DNA of 64,000 bases from positions 1 through 64,000 of the forward strand of contig JAIOAW010000014.1 of assembly GCA_019873625.1 (NCBI GenBank), in the 5' to 3' direction. Under the pieces are notes generated by a model. It was not told the origin of the DNA, did not search any database, and saw only the letters and a list, made by a program, of their open reading frames with translations. Below are positions 43,546 to 52,166 of this stretch, piece after piece. Made by a program: the position numbers and the translations under genes. Within the stretch, counting starts at the first letter, position 1. Each line of letters begins with the position of its first letter. The stretch is from Chloroflexota bacterium (lineage in GTDB: Bacteria > Chloroflexota > Anaerolineae > UBA1429).

Positions 43546-43742
43546 TGCTATAGTAACGGCGGTTTTGCCCCATCTTTAGGCGAGTGGTACACTCGCGCGG
43601 CCACACTGCAGGTGGCCTCCCCTCAGCGTTGTGGATTCCCCAAGGTCGGTGTTCCCCCTATGGTTGATCCTTCGCCATAGCGCGCCAATGCCCTTTTGGC
43701 TCGCCGTGGTCAAGGCCATTTTAGAGAGGAGATGCTGAAGAC
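43546..43742 (+). promoter_or_regulatory. Extended -10 promoter and long structured leader of the GltS-like gene
   Basis: TATAGT at 43549-43554 is preceded by TGC (extended -10). The leader of about 180 bases has at least two hairpins: CGAGTG-GTA-CACTCG (43581-43595) and GGCCAC/GTGGCC (43599-43617). It ends with GAGAGGAGA before the ATG. It could hold an attenuator or ligand-binding RNA; no known class was recognised. Confidence 0.4.
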
Positions 43743-45335
43743 ATGGGAAACTTGGCTCGACCTAACTCGAACGACATCACGCAGACGACCAACCGCTCGC
43801 GCGATGTTGTGCCCAGTTCGGGGCTTTGCACCCGCTGCATTGATGGCTGCACAGGCAACTGCGAAATCTTTAAAACCACCTTTCGGGGCCGTGAAGTCCT
43901 CTACCCTAGCCCCTTTGGCACCGTCACAGCCGGCGGCGATAAAGACTACCCCGTAGATTTCTCGCACTTTAACATCCAAGGGTACGCCTTGGGCGCCTAC
44001 GGCCTTCCTGAGGATGTGGAGCCTTCGCCCGATAACACCCTGTTCACGATGGTCAATACCGAAACGGAGATCGGCCGCGAGCATCGCGAAAAACTGCGTA
44101 TGCCCATCATCAGCGGTGCGCTCGGCTCCACCGAGATCGCCCGCGCCAACTGGGAACACTTTGCCGTGGGCGCGGCCATTTCGGGCGTGGTGCTCACCTG
44201 CGGCGAGAACGTCTGCGGCATTGACCCCGGCCTCCAGTTGAACGATAAGGGCAAGATCGTCGAATCGCCCGAACTGCGCCGCCGTGTGGAAATCTACCGC
44301 CGCTGGTACGAAGGGTACGGCGATATCCACGTGCAGATGAACGTCGAAGATACGCGCTTTGGCGTGGCCGAATATGCCATCGAAAAACTGGGTGTCGAGA
44401 CCATCGAACTCAAGTGGGGCCAGGGCGCCAAATGCATCGGCGGCGAGATCAAGGTAGATTCCTTGGAGCGCGCCCTCGAACTCCAGCGGCGCGGCTACCT
44501 CGTCACGCCGGACCCGTCCTCGGAGGCCATTCAGAAGGCCTACCGCGATGGGGCCATCAAGCAGTTTGAGCGCCATTCGCGGTTGGGCTTTGTGGACGAA
44601 GAGGCCTTTGGGCGCGAGGTGGAGCGCCTGCGCAAATTGGGCGCCAAGCGCGTCACCCTCAAGACGGGCGCTTACCCTATGCGCGAACTCGCGATGGCGC
44701 TCCGCTGGTCTTCCGATTGCGGGGTGGACCTGGTAACCATTGACGGCGCCGGCGGTGGCACCGGGATGAGCCCCTGGCGTATGATGGTGGAATGGGGAGT
44801 GCCCACCGTCTACCTCGAGGCGATGACCTATCAACTCTGCGAGAAACTCGCTGCCCGTGGCGCCTACATCCCCGATATTGCCATCGGCGGCGGCCTATCC
44901 ACTGAGGATCATATCTTCAAGGCGCTCGCGCTCGGTGCGCCGTACGTCAAGGCCGTCTGCCTGGGGCGCGCCATTATGATCCCCGGTATGGTGGGCAAGA
45001 ATATCGGCCTTTGGCTCAAACAAGGCAACCTGCCGCGCACCGTTTCGGCCTACGGCAACTCCATCGAAGAGATCTTCATTATGTACGAGACGCTCAAGGC
45101 CCGCTACGGCTCTGCTGTGGATGAAATGCCCCTCGGCGCCATCGGCTGGTACACCTATGTGGATAAACTCCGCGTCGGCCTCCAGCAACTGATGGCCGGC
45201 AGCCGCAACTTCTCGCTCAAGACGATTTCCCGTCGAGATTTGATGGCCCTCACCCGCGAGGCCGCCGACGTGACCGGCATCGCCTACGTGATGGACGCCT
45301 ACCGCGCCGAAGCCGAAGAGATCATCTCCCGCTGA
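43743..45335 (+). CDS. FMN-binding glutamate synthase-family protein
   Basis: 530 aa. The bulk matches the FMN/3Fe-4S synthase domain of GltB: ISGALGSTEIARANWEHFAVGAAISG, ELKWGQGAKCIGGEI, VDLVTIDGAGGGTGMSPW, and IAIGGGLSTEDHIFKALALGA. It lacks the N-terminal glutaminase domain, as do stand-alone archaeal-type synthase domains. The N-terminus has a Cys cluster, C29-x2-C32-x3-C36-x3-C40 (GLCTRCIDGCTGNC), that could bind an iron-sulfur centre. It may form glutamate from 2-oxoglutarate using separate ammonia and electron-transfer subunits, or act on another substrate. It is transcribed alone and ends at a strong hairpin. Confidence 0.85.
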   Translation: MGNLARPNSNDITQTTNRSRDVVPSSGLCTRCIDGCTGNCEIFKTTFRGREVLYPSPFGTVTAGGDKDYPVDFSHFNIQGYALGAYGLPEDVEPSPDNTLFTMVNTETEIGREHREKLRMPIISGALGSTEIARANWEHFAVGAAISGVVLTCGENVCGIDPGLQLNDKGKIVESPELRRRVEIYRRWYEGYGDIHVQMNVEDTRFGVAEYAIEKLGVETIELKWGQGAKCIGGEIKVDSLERALELQRRGYLVTPDPSSEAIQKAYRDGAIKQFERHSRLGFVDEEAFGREVERLRKLGAKRVTLKTGAYPMRELAMALRWSSDCGVDLVTIDGAGGGTGMSPWRMMVEWGVPTVYLEAMTYQLCEKLAARGAYIPDIAIGGGLSTEDHIFKALALGAPYVKAVCLGRAIMIPGMVGKNIGLWLKQGNLPRTVSAYGNSIEEIFIMYETLKARYGSAVDEMPLGAIGWYTYVDKLRVGLQQLMAGSRNFSLKTISRRDLMALTREAADVTGIAYVMDAYRAEAEEIISR

Positions 45336-45358
45336 TTGGCGCTCCTGAACCCCTTGCG

Positions 45359-45396
45359 GCCATCGCCCTCCGCAGGCCCTCGCGGAGGGCGATGGC
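45359..45396 (+). terminator. Terminator-like hairpin after the GltS-like gene
   Basis: A perfect 15-bp stem, GCCATCGCCCTCCGC (45359-45373) and its complement (45382-45396), with an 8-base loop, followed by GTTTC. Confidence 0.65.
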
Positions 45397-45448
45397 GTTT
45401 CAGGCAAGGCCCATAAGCACCTCCCCACGTGCGAAACTCTCCGATAAT

Positions 45449-45476
45449 TTGACGCAAGGGCCAAGCCGCCTATAAT
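45449..45476 (+). promoter_or_regulatory. Promoter of the tRNA cluster
   Basis: TTGACG (45449-45454), 16 bp, TATAAT (45471-45476), about 48 bases before the first tRNA. Confidence 0.75.
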
Positions 45477-45523
45477 AAGCACGTCCTAGGCATTTGAGAA
45501 GGTGCCCTGGCAAAAGGCATTTC

Positions 45524-45596
45524 GGGCCGCTAGCTCAATCGGCAGAGCCACTGACTCTTAATCAGTTGGTTCCAGGTTCGAGTCCTGGGCGGCTCA
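45524..45596 (+). tRNA. tRNA-Lys (CTT)
   Basis: 73 nt cloverleaf. Acceptor GGGCCGC/GCGGCTC, D arm GCTC/GAGC, anticodon loop CTCTTAA with anticodon CTT on stem ACTGA/TCAGT, T arm CCAGG-TTCGAGT-CCTGG, discriminator A. CCA is not encoded. Confidence 0.95.
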
Positions 45597-45626
45597 TCGG
45601 CGGGGAAGGGCGGTTCCCCCGTTCGT

Positions 45627-45708
45627 GGGGAAGTGTCGGAACTGGCAGACGAGCGTGACTTAGGATCACGTGGAGCAATCCGTGAGAGTTCAAGTCTCTC
45701 CTTCCCCA
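45627..45708 (+). tRNA. tRNA-Leu (TAG)
   Basis: 82 nt class II tRNA. Acceptor GGGGAAG/CTTCCCC, D stem TCG/CGA, anticodon loop CTTAGGA with anticodon TAG on stem CGTGA/TCACG, a variable arm, T arm GAGAG-TTCAAGT-CTCTC, discriminator A. Confidence 0.94.
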
Positions 45709-45722
45709 CTGGTTCACATTAT

Positions 45723-45794
45723 GCGGAAGTGGCTCAGTGGTAGAGCATCTCCTTGCCAAGGAGAGGGTCGCGAGTTCGAATCTCGTCTTCCGCT
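45723..45794 (+). tRNA. tRNA-Gly (GCC)
   Basis: 72 nt. Acceptor GCGGAAG/CTTCCGC, D arm GCTC/GAGC, anticodon loop TTGCCAA with anticodon GCC on stem TCTCC/GGAGA, T arm GCGAG/CTCGT with TTCGAAT loop, discriminator T. Confidence 0.95.
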
Positions 45795-45882
45795 CAATGC
45801 GACGTAACGGCCCGTTTTACGGCGCTGGTTCCCGGAGGTCGCCCGCGAGCCAGCGTTTTTCTTGAGATTTGTTCTCAGCGCT

Positions 45883-45907
45883 CTTTTCGGTGCACGGCGC
45901 CGAAAAG
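45883..45907 (+). promoter_or_regulatory. Hairpin in the trigger factor leader
   Basis: CTTTTCGG (45883-45890) pairs with CCGAAAAG (45900-45907), 25 bases upstream of the tig start. It could terminate the tRNA transcript or tune tig expression. Confidence 0.4.
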
Positions 45908-45935
45908 TGCGCTATCCTACTATGGAGGCATGGCG

Positions 45936-47345
45936 TTGAAAGTTACCACAGTGCCGATTGGCCCCAGAGAAGTGGAATTGACTATCGAGCCGGATGCGGA
46001 TTTCTTGGCCCAGGCGATGCGCCAGGCCGCTCAGCGCATCTCGCGCTATCGGCCCGTGCCAGGCTATCGGCCCGGCCGGGCGCCGTATGCCTTGGTCGAG
46101 CGCATTTATGGCCGCGAGATCATCCTCAACGAGGCCCTGGATCACGAAGCCCGAAATATCTTTGAGCAGGCCATCCGAGAGGCCGCCATCGAGCCGCTTA
46201 CGCAGGAACAGATGTCCATCGCCAGCCAAGACCCCGTCACCCTCAAAGTGCGCGTCTCTCTGGTGCCTGAGGTCACGCTAGGAGATTACAAGAGCATCAC
46301 GCTCGAACCCAAACCGCCCATCTCCATCTCTGAAGAGACGTTGAACGAGATGTTGGAGGATATCCGCCGGCGCCACGCCGAGGTCATCACGGTGGATCGC
46401 CCTCTCGCTTTGGGTGATGAGGCCCTGATGAATATCCGTGGCGAAGTGGAGGGCCAGACGGTCATCAACCGCCCCGAAGTCGCCCAAGACGTAACGGCCG
46501 AGATGGAGCCGCCTGGCTTTGCCGAGGCGATCGTCGGGATGAAGGCGGGTGAGACGCGCGAGTTTACCCTGAGTTACCCTGAGGATTACGAGGATAAAGA
46601 ACTCGCCGGGAAGCAGGTGGCCTTTACGGTAACGGTCCTGCGCGTTTCGGAGGTCAAACTGCCCCCCTTGGATGATGAATTGGCCAAGTTGGAGGGCGAG
46701 TATGACTCGTTAGAGGCCCTGCGCCAGCACTTGGCCGAGGTTGTGAAGCGCAATGAGGAGCAAGCGCGGCGCGCCCAAGAGATTGAAGAGGCCGTCGAGC
46801 GGCTCATCGAAATCAGCCAGTTCGATTACCCAGATGTGATGCTGCACGACGAGTTGGATCGCCTCATCAACGAACGCCGGGTGATGGCCGAGAGCCTAGG
46901 CTATTCGTTCGAGAACTATTTGCGGCTGACGGGCACCAATGAGACGAGGCTCCGCGAGGAATTGACGCCTCAGGCGATGCGCAACATCGCGCGAGACCTG
47001 GTCCTTTCGGAATTGGCCAAGGCGGAAGGGTTGACCCTTTCCGAAAAAGAGCAGAACGATGCCCTCAACGCCTGGTACTTTCGCCTGTATATGACCTACG
47101 GCTCCCAAGAACGGGCGCAAGAGGCGGCGCGAGAGATGCTGCGGCGCGGCGCGATGATCAGGATCTTGAGCCGTGCGCTCTCTGAAAAGGCGGCGACTTA
47201 TCTCGCCCTGCTCGCGACGGGCCGCCACGAAGAGGCCGCCGCGCTCAAGGCCGGCGAGGCCCCTTCTGAAACGCAAGAATCCGCCGCCGAAGCACAGCCC
47301 CCGGCCGGCGAGGCAGAAGATTCTGCCCAAGAGGCCGAGGCCTAA
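45936..47345 (+). CDS. tig: Trigger factor (ribosome-associated chaperone, peptidyl-prolyl isomerase)
   Basis: About 469 aa. I place the start at TTG 45936 because GGAGG (45924-45928) is seven bases upstream and the product then begins MKVTTVPIGPREVEL, as trigger factors do. The ATG at 45930 is only one base from the ribosome site. The frame is open further back, into the tRNA-Gly gene, but that part is not coding. The N-terminal ribosome-binding domain has the loop GYRPGRAP, a variant of the GFRxGKxP signature. The PPIase domain follows (GMKAGETREFTLSYPEDY), then a helical C-domain and an Ala/Glu-rich tail. It is the first gene of tig-clpP-clpX. Confidence 0.92.
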   Translation: MKVTTVPIGPREVELTIEPDADFLAQAMRQAAQRISRYRPVPGYRPGRAPYALVERIYGREIILNEALDHEARNIFEQAIREAAIEPLTQEQMSIASQDPVTLKVRVSLVPEVTLGDYKSITLEPKPPISISEETLNEMLEDIRRRHAEVITVDRPLALGDEALMNIRGEVEGQTVINRPEVAQDVTAEMEPPGFAEAIVGMKAGETREFTLSYPEDYEDKELAGKQVAFTVTVLRVSEVKLPPLDDELAKLEGEYDSLEALRQHLAEVVKRNEEQARRAQEIEEAVERLIEISQFDYPDVMLHDELDRLINERRVMAESLGYSFENYLRLTGTNETRLREELTPQAMRNIARDLVLSELAKAEGLTLSEKEQNDALNAWYFRLYMTYGSQERAQEAAREMLRRGAMIRILSRALSEKAATYLALLATGRHEEAAALKAGEAPSETQESAAEAQPPAGEAEDSAQEAEA

Positions 47346-47387
47346 CGGTTTTTAGCCCCCAAGGCGGGGGCGAGAAGGAGGGAACAT

Positions 47388-48005
47388 ATGGACCCCAGAG
47401 CACTTATTCCGATGGTTATCGAATCCACAGGGCGCGGCGAGCGAGCCTATGACATCTACTCGCTCCTGCTCAAAGAGCGCATCGTCTTTTTGGGCACGCC
47501 CATTGATGATAACGTCGCTGGGCTGATCGTAGCCCAAATCCTGTTTTTGGATCGCGAAGATCCCGAGCGCGAGATCAAACTGTACATCCAATCGCCGGGG
47601 GGCGTCATCTACGCGGGCCTGGCCATCTACGATACGATGCAGGTGGTGCGGGCGCCCATCTCCACCATTGCCATCGGGAGCACGGCGAGTATGGGCACCG
47701 TCCTCCTCGCCGCGGGCACGCCCGGCCGGCGCTTTGCCTTGCCCAACGCCACCATTCACCTACATCAGCCCTTGGGCGGGGCGCGCGGGCAGGCCACCGA
47801 TATCCAAATCCAGGCCGAAGAGATCTTGCGCTTGCGCAAACGCCTGAACGAGATCTTGGCCTACCACACCGGCCAGCCGCTGGAGCGCATCGAGCGCGAC
47901 ACCGATCGAGACTTTTTTATGGATGCGGAGATGGCGCGCCAGTACGGCATCATTGACGAAGTGATCAAGCCCTTTCCGCGCGAAAAGCGCCAGGAGAACA
48001 AATAA
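47388..48005 (+). CDS. clpP: ATP-dependent Clp protease proteolytic subunit
   Basis: 205 aa, AGGAGGG upstream. ClpP is the serine protease barrel that degrades substrates fed by ClpX. The catalytic Ser is in [14 protein letters not shown], the His in [15 protein letters not shown], and the Asp in [18 protein letters not shown] replaces the common MIHQPLGG; the key His remains. A small hairpin, GCCCCC-AAGGC-GGGGGC, lies in the 42-base gap after tig. The TAA stop overlaps the clpX ATG. Confidence 0.96.
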   Translation: MDPRALIPMVIESTGRGERAYDIYSLLLKERIVFLGTPIDDNVAGLIVAQILFLDREDPEREIKLYIQSPGGVIYAGLAIYDTMQVVRAPISTIAIGSTASMGTVLLAAGTPGRRFALPNATIHLHQPLGGARGQATDIQIQAEEILRLRKRLNEILAYHTGQPLERIERDTDRDFFMDAEMARQYGIIDEVIKPFPREKRQENK

Positions 48006-49270
48006 TGCGTGAACCTTCTCTCGAGCCGCGGTGCTCCTTTTGCGATCAGCCGGAGCACCGCGTGCGCCGGATGATTTCTGGCCCGAACGGCGTGTACATT
48101 TGCGATGCCTGCGTCAACCTCTGCAAGCAGATTCTCGACGCGGGTCTTGCGAATGCCAAGAACACGCCGCCGATTACCCGGGTCCCTTCTCCCAAAGAGA
48201 TTTACCAAGCCCTTTCGGATTACGTCATCGGCCAAGACCGCGCCAAAAAGACCCTGGCCGTGGCCGTGTATAACCACTACAAGCGCATCTTGGCCGGCCT
48301 TGACCGTAAGGAGAAACAGACCACAGCCCAGGAGGATATCGAGGTCCAAAAGAGCAACGTCCTCCTCATCGGGCCAACGGGTTGCGGGAAGACGCTGCTT
48401 GCCCAAACCTTGGCGCGTTTTTTGGACGTGCCCTTCTGCATCGCCGATGCCACGGCCCTCACCGAAGCGGGTTACGTGGGCGAGGATGTCGAGAACATCC
48501 TCTTGAGGCTGATTCAGGCGGCCGATTACGACTTGGAGCGCGCCGAACGGGGCATCGTGTACATTGATGAGATTGACAAGATCGCCCGCAAGACGGGCGA
48601 TAACCCCTCCATTACGCGAGATGTGTCCGGCGAGGGCGTTCAGCAGGCCCTGCTCAAGATCCTCGAGGGGACGGTGGCGAACGTCCCCCCGCAGGGCGGG
48701 CGCAAGCATCCCCATCAAGAGTTCATCCAACTCGATACGACGAACATCCTTTTCATCTGCGGGGGGGCCTTCGACGGGTTAGAGGATGTCATCGCCGAAC
48801 GCGTGCATACCAAATCGGCCTTGGGGTTCCGCGTAGAGGCCGAGGCGCGCACTCGCCCCGAGGTGAGCGATCTCTTGCGCCAGGTTACGCCGGATGATCT
48901 CTTGCGCTATGGGATGATCCCCGAATTCGTGGGGCGGCTGCCCGTCATCGTCACGGTGGACGCCTTGACCGAGGATGACCTGGTGCGCATCCTCACCGAA
49001 CCTAAGAACGCCCTCGTGCGGCAGTATCAAAAACTGTTGGCGCTGGATCACGTCGAACTCGAGTTCACCGAAGAGGCTTTGCGCACCGCCGCCCAAGAGG
49101 CCCTGCGGCGCAAGATGGGCGCACGTGGGTTGCGCACCATCATCGAAGAGACGCTCCTCGACGTGATGTACGAACTCCCCTCGCGGCCCGATATCCGCAA
49201 GTGGGTCGTTACGGCCGAGGCCATCCGCAACCGCCGCGAACAGCGGTTGGAACTTTCCAACGTCGCCTGA
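48005..49270 (+). CDS. clpX: Clp protease ATP-binding subunit ClpX
   Basis: 421 aa. ClpX unfolds tagged proteins and passes them to ClpP. The N-terminal zinc-binding domain is CSFC ... CDAC (residues 10-38). The AAA+ core has Walker [13 protein letters not shown], Walker [12 protein letters not shown], the pore loop region [11 protein letters not shown], and the ClpP-docking IGF-type loop, which reads ALGFRVE here. Sensor-2 lies in [11 protein letters not shown]. Start ATG overlaps the clpP stop, with AGGAGA upstream. Confidence 0.96.
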   Translation: MREPSLEPRCSFCDQPEHRVRRMISGPNGVYICDACVNLCKQILDAGLANAKNTPPITRVPSPKEIYQALSDYVIGQDRAKKTLAVAVYNHYKRILAGLDRKEKQTTAQEDIEVQKSNVLLIGPTGCGKTLLAQTLARFLDVPFCIADATALTEAGYVGEDVENILLRLIQAADYDLERAERGIVYIDEIDKIARKTGDNPSITRDVSGEGVQQALLKILEGTVANVPPQGGRKHPHQEFIQLDTTNILFICGGAFDGLEDVIAERVHTKSALGFRVEAEARTRPEVSDLLRQVTPDDLLRYGMIPEFVGRLPVIVTVDALTEDDLVRILTEPKNALVRQYQKLLALDHVELEFTEEALRTAAQEALRRKMGARGLRTIIEETLLDVMYELPSRPDIRKWVVTAEAIRNRREQRLELSNVA

Positions 49271-49296
49271 TAGGGGCGCATAGGTATGCGCCCCTA
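49271..49296. repeat. Perfect inverted repeat after clpX
   Basis: TAGGGGCGCATA (49271-49282), GG, TATGCGCCCCTA (49285-49296), beginning directly after the clpX stop. It is probably a terminator or a palindromic dispersed repeat. Confidence 0.6.
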
Positions 49297-49318
49297 CGGG
49301 GCTTATTGGCTAGCCTGG

Positions 49319-49346
49319 GCGGGCCGAGAGGCCCGCGCTTTTCTTT
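49319..49346 (+). terminator. Terminator of the tig-clpP-clpX operon
   Basis: GCGGGCC-GAGA-GGCCCGC (49319-49336) followed by GCTTTTCTTTT. It belongs to the same repeat family as 24635-24651. Confidence 0.7.
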
Positions 49347-49431
49347 TCTCGCGGTGGGGGCGTGCGGCGCCTGCCTTACGAGCGGGTTTACGGCTCCGCG
49401 CCTTTTCCGATTGCCCTCTACCCTCACCCCT

Positions 49432-49460
49432 TTGACACGGCGCCCCCCTTCGGCTAGAAT
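49432..49460 (+). promoter_or_regulatory. alaS operon promoter
   Basis: TTGACA (49432-49437), 17 bp, TAGAAT (49455-49460); near consensus, 34 bases before the ATG. Confidence 0.8.
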
Positions 49461-49493
49461 CTCGTACGTATGGATACCAAGTAGGGGAATCGT

Positions 49494-52136
49494 ATGATAA
49501 AGAGTGCCGAAATTCGCAGCCGCTTTCTGCAATTCTTTGCCGATCGAGGGCATACCATCGTCAAGAGTTCTTCCCTCGTGCCGGCCAATGACCCCACGCT
49601 CCTCTTTACCAACGCGGGGATGGTCCAATTCAAAGACGTCTTCCTCGGCTTGGAAAAGCGGCCCTACACGCGTGCCGCCACGGCCCAAAAGGTCCTGCGC
49701 GTGAGCGGCAAGCATAATGACCTCGAATCCGTAGGCCCCTCGCCTCGGCACCACACCTTTTTCGAGATGCTCGGCAATTTCTCCTTTGGCGACTATTTCA
49801 AGGCCGAGGCCATTGCCTATGCGTACGAGTTCCTGACGCAGGATATCGGCCTGGACCCCTCTCGCCTGTATGCCTCCATCTACCAGGAGGATGAAGAGGC
49901 CTTTACCCTCTGGCATAAGCGCATCGGCCTGCCGGCCGATCATATCATCCGCTTGGGCGCCAAAGATAACTTTTGGGAGATGGGCGATACCGGCCCTTGC
50001 GGCCCCTGCTCCGAGATCTTTTACGATCGCGGGCCGCGCTTTTGCTCCTGCGGCCGGCCCGATTGCTCGCCGGCGCACTCGTGCGACCGCTGGCCCGAGT
50101 TGTGGAACCTCGTCTTTATGCAGTATGAGCGCCATGAAGATGGCAGCCTCACCCCCCTGCCGCGCCCCAGCATTGATACGGGCCTGGGCTTTGAGCGCTT
50201 TACGGCGGTGTTGCAGGATGCCGAAAGCAATTACGATACCGACCTCTTTATGCCCATCATCCGGCGCACGCAGGAATTGCTCGGCCACAGCGATGAAGCG
50301 CGCCGCCGCCATTATGTGGCTTACCGCGTCATCGCCGACCACAGCCGCGCCATCACCTTCCTCATTGCCGATGGCGTGATGCCCGGTAACGAGGGGCGCA
50401 ATTACGTCTTGCGGCTCATCTTGCGGCGGGCGGCGCGCTACGGCCGGCGGTTGGGGTTCACCCAACCCTTCCTCGCCGAGACGGCCGACGTCGTCATCGA
50501 GACGATGGGCGGCCACTACCGCGAACTCGTCGAGCGCCGCGATTTCATCCGCCAAGCCATTACGCAGGAGGAAGAGCGCTTCCTGCCCACCCTAGATGTG
50601 GGGCTGGCGCGGCTCGACCAACTCATAGCGCGCCTGCGCGCCGAAGACCGCCGCGAGATTGCCGGCGAAGAGGCCTTCCGCCTGTATGATACATACGGCT
50701 TCCCCTTGGAATTGACGCGCGACGCCGCCCAAGAGGCCGGTTTTACGGTGGATGAAGACGGCTTCCGCGCGGCGATGGCCGCCCAACGCGAACGCGCCCG
50801 TGCCGCACAGCGCTTTGCGGCCGATGCCGAGGCCGCCCTCTACCGCGAGATGGGTTTGCCCTCCACTACCTTCCTGGGGTATGAGCGCCTGGAGGCCGAG
50901 GCACACGTCGTGGCCATCGTGCAGGATGGGCATATGGTGGAATCGGCCAAGGCCGGGGAAAGGGTGGATCTCGTCCTCGACCGGACGCCTTTCTACGCCG
51001 AATCGGGCGGGCAGGTGGGCGATACGGGCCTCATCACCCACGCCGAGGCGCGCCTCGAGGTTACGGATACCGTCAAACCCATCCCAGAGGTCATCGTGCA
51101 CCGCGTGCACGTTTTAGAGGGCACGGTGCGCGTGGGAGATGCCGTCTATGCTGCCGTGGATGTCGAGCGCCGCCTGGATATCGCCCGCAACCACACGGCC
51201 ACGCACCTTTTGCACCGCGCCTTGCGCCAGGTGCTCGGCGAGCACGCCGCCCAGGCCGGGTCGCTCGTGGCGCCCGACCGGCTCCGTTTTGACTTTGCTC
51301 ACCTCTCGGCATTGACGCCCGATGAACTCCGCCGCGTCGCCGAAATCGTCAACGCGGAAATCCGCGCCGATCGCCCTGTGCGCACGCGCATCACCTCGTT
51401 CGATGAGGCCACGCGCGAGGGCGCCATCGCCCTATTCGGCGAAAAATACGGCGACCAAGTGCGCGTGGTGACGGTGGAAGGGTTCACCAGCGAGTTATGC
51501 GGCGGCACGCACCTCGAGCGGACGGGGCAAATTGGCTTTTTCCTCATCGAGAGCGAATCGAGCGTGGGGGCCGGTTTGCGCCGCATCGAGGCGCTCACCG
51601 GCCGCGGCGCGGAGGCCTATGTGCGCGAACTGCGCGAGCGTATGCAGGCCCTCGATGACATCCTTGCGGCTCGCCCCGGCGAGGAATGCCAGCGCGCCCA
51701 GGAACTCGTCTCCCAATGGCGCGAACAGCGCCGCACCATCCAAGACCTTCAGCGCACCCTGAGTGCGCTCACGGCTGAGCAACTCCTGGCCCAGGCCGTC
51801 GAGGTTCAAGGCACCCGCGTGCTCGCGGCGCAGACCTCCGCCGTAGATGCCGACGCGCTCCGCGAACTTTCCGATCGCCTACGCGACCGCTTGGGCAGCG
51901 CCGTGGTGGCCTTGGGCGCCGTGATAGACGACCGGCCTTTGCTCGTGGTGAGCCTGACGCCTGACCTCGTCTCCAAAGGGCTGCACGCCGGCCGCCTGGC
52001 GAATGAGGCGGCGCGTTGCCTGGGCGGCGGGGGCGGCGGGCGCCCCAATATGGCCACGGCGGGCGGCAAAGAGGCGGCACGCCTGCCCGAGGCGCTGAAC
52101 CAGGTGGTAACCTTGGTGCGCCGCACCCTTGCCTAG
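49494..52136 (+). CDS. alaS: Alanyl-tRNA synthetase
   Basis: 880 aa, full length. It charges tRNA-Ala and edits Ser/Gly mischarging. The catalytic domain has FFADRGHTIVKSSSLVPANDPTLLFTNAGM (partly quoted here as family evidence), GKHNDLESVG and NFSFGDYFK. The tRNA-binding region is central. The editing domain zinc site is HTATHLLH plus CGGTHLERTGQIG. The C-Ala domain ends with GGGGGGRPNMA. Some positions vary from the consensus, such as RVSGKHND instead of RAGGKHND. It is the first gene of a five-gene operon. Confidence 0.97.
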   Translation: MIKSAEIRSRFLQFFADRGHTIVKSSSLVPANDPTLLFTNAGMVQFKDVFLGLEKRPYTRAATAQKVLRVSGKHNDLESVGPSPRHHTFFEMLGNFSFGDYFKAEAIAYAYEFLTQDIGLDPSRLYASIYQEDEEAFTLWHKRIGLPADHIIRLGAKDNFWEMGDTGPCGPCSEIFYDRGPRFCSCGRPDCSPAHSCDRWPELWNLVFMQYERHEDGSLTPLPRPSIDTGLGFERFTAVLQDAESNYDTDLFMPIIRRTQELLGHSDEARRRHYVAYRVIADHSRAITFLIADGVMPGNEGRNYVLRLILRRAARYGRRLGFTQPFLAETADVVIETMGGHYRELVERRDFIRQAITQEEERFLPTLDVGLARLDQLIARLRAEDRREIAGEEAFRLYDTYGFPLELTRDAAQEAGFTVDEDGFRAAMAAQRERARAAQRFAADAEAALYREMGLPSTTFLGYERLEAEAHVVAIVQDGHMVESAKAGERVDLVLDRTPFYAESGGQVGDTGLITHAEARLEVTDTVKPIPEVIVHRVHVLEGTVRVGDAVYAAVDVERRLDIARNHTATHLLHRALRQVLGEHAAQAGSLVAPDRLRFDFAHLSALTPDELRRVAEIVNAEIRADRPVRTRITSFDEATREGAIALFGEKYGDQVRVVTVEGFTSELCGGTHLERTGQIGFFLIESESSVGAGLRRIEALTGRGAEAYVRELRERMQALDDILAARPGEECQRAQELVSQWREQRRTIQDLQRTLSALTAEQLLAQAVEVQGTRVLAAQTSAVDADALRELSDRLRDRLGSAVVALGAVIDDRPLLVVSLTPDLVSKGLHAGRLANEAARCLGGGGGGRPNMATAGGKEAARLPEALNQVVTLVRRTLA

Positions 52137-52166
52137 GATGATGACGCCAAACGCCTTCGCTGCGGA

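Noticed and set aside
45753-45935. N-terminal extension of trigger factor
   Set aside because: It starts inside tRNA-Gly; trigger factor homology begins at about 45936.
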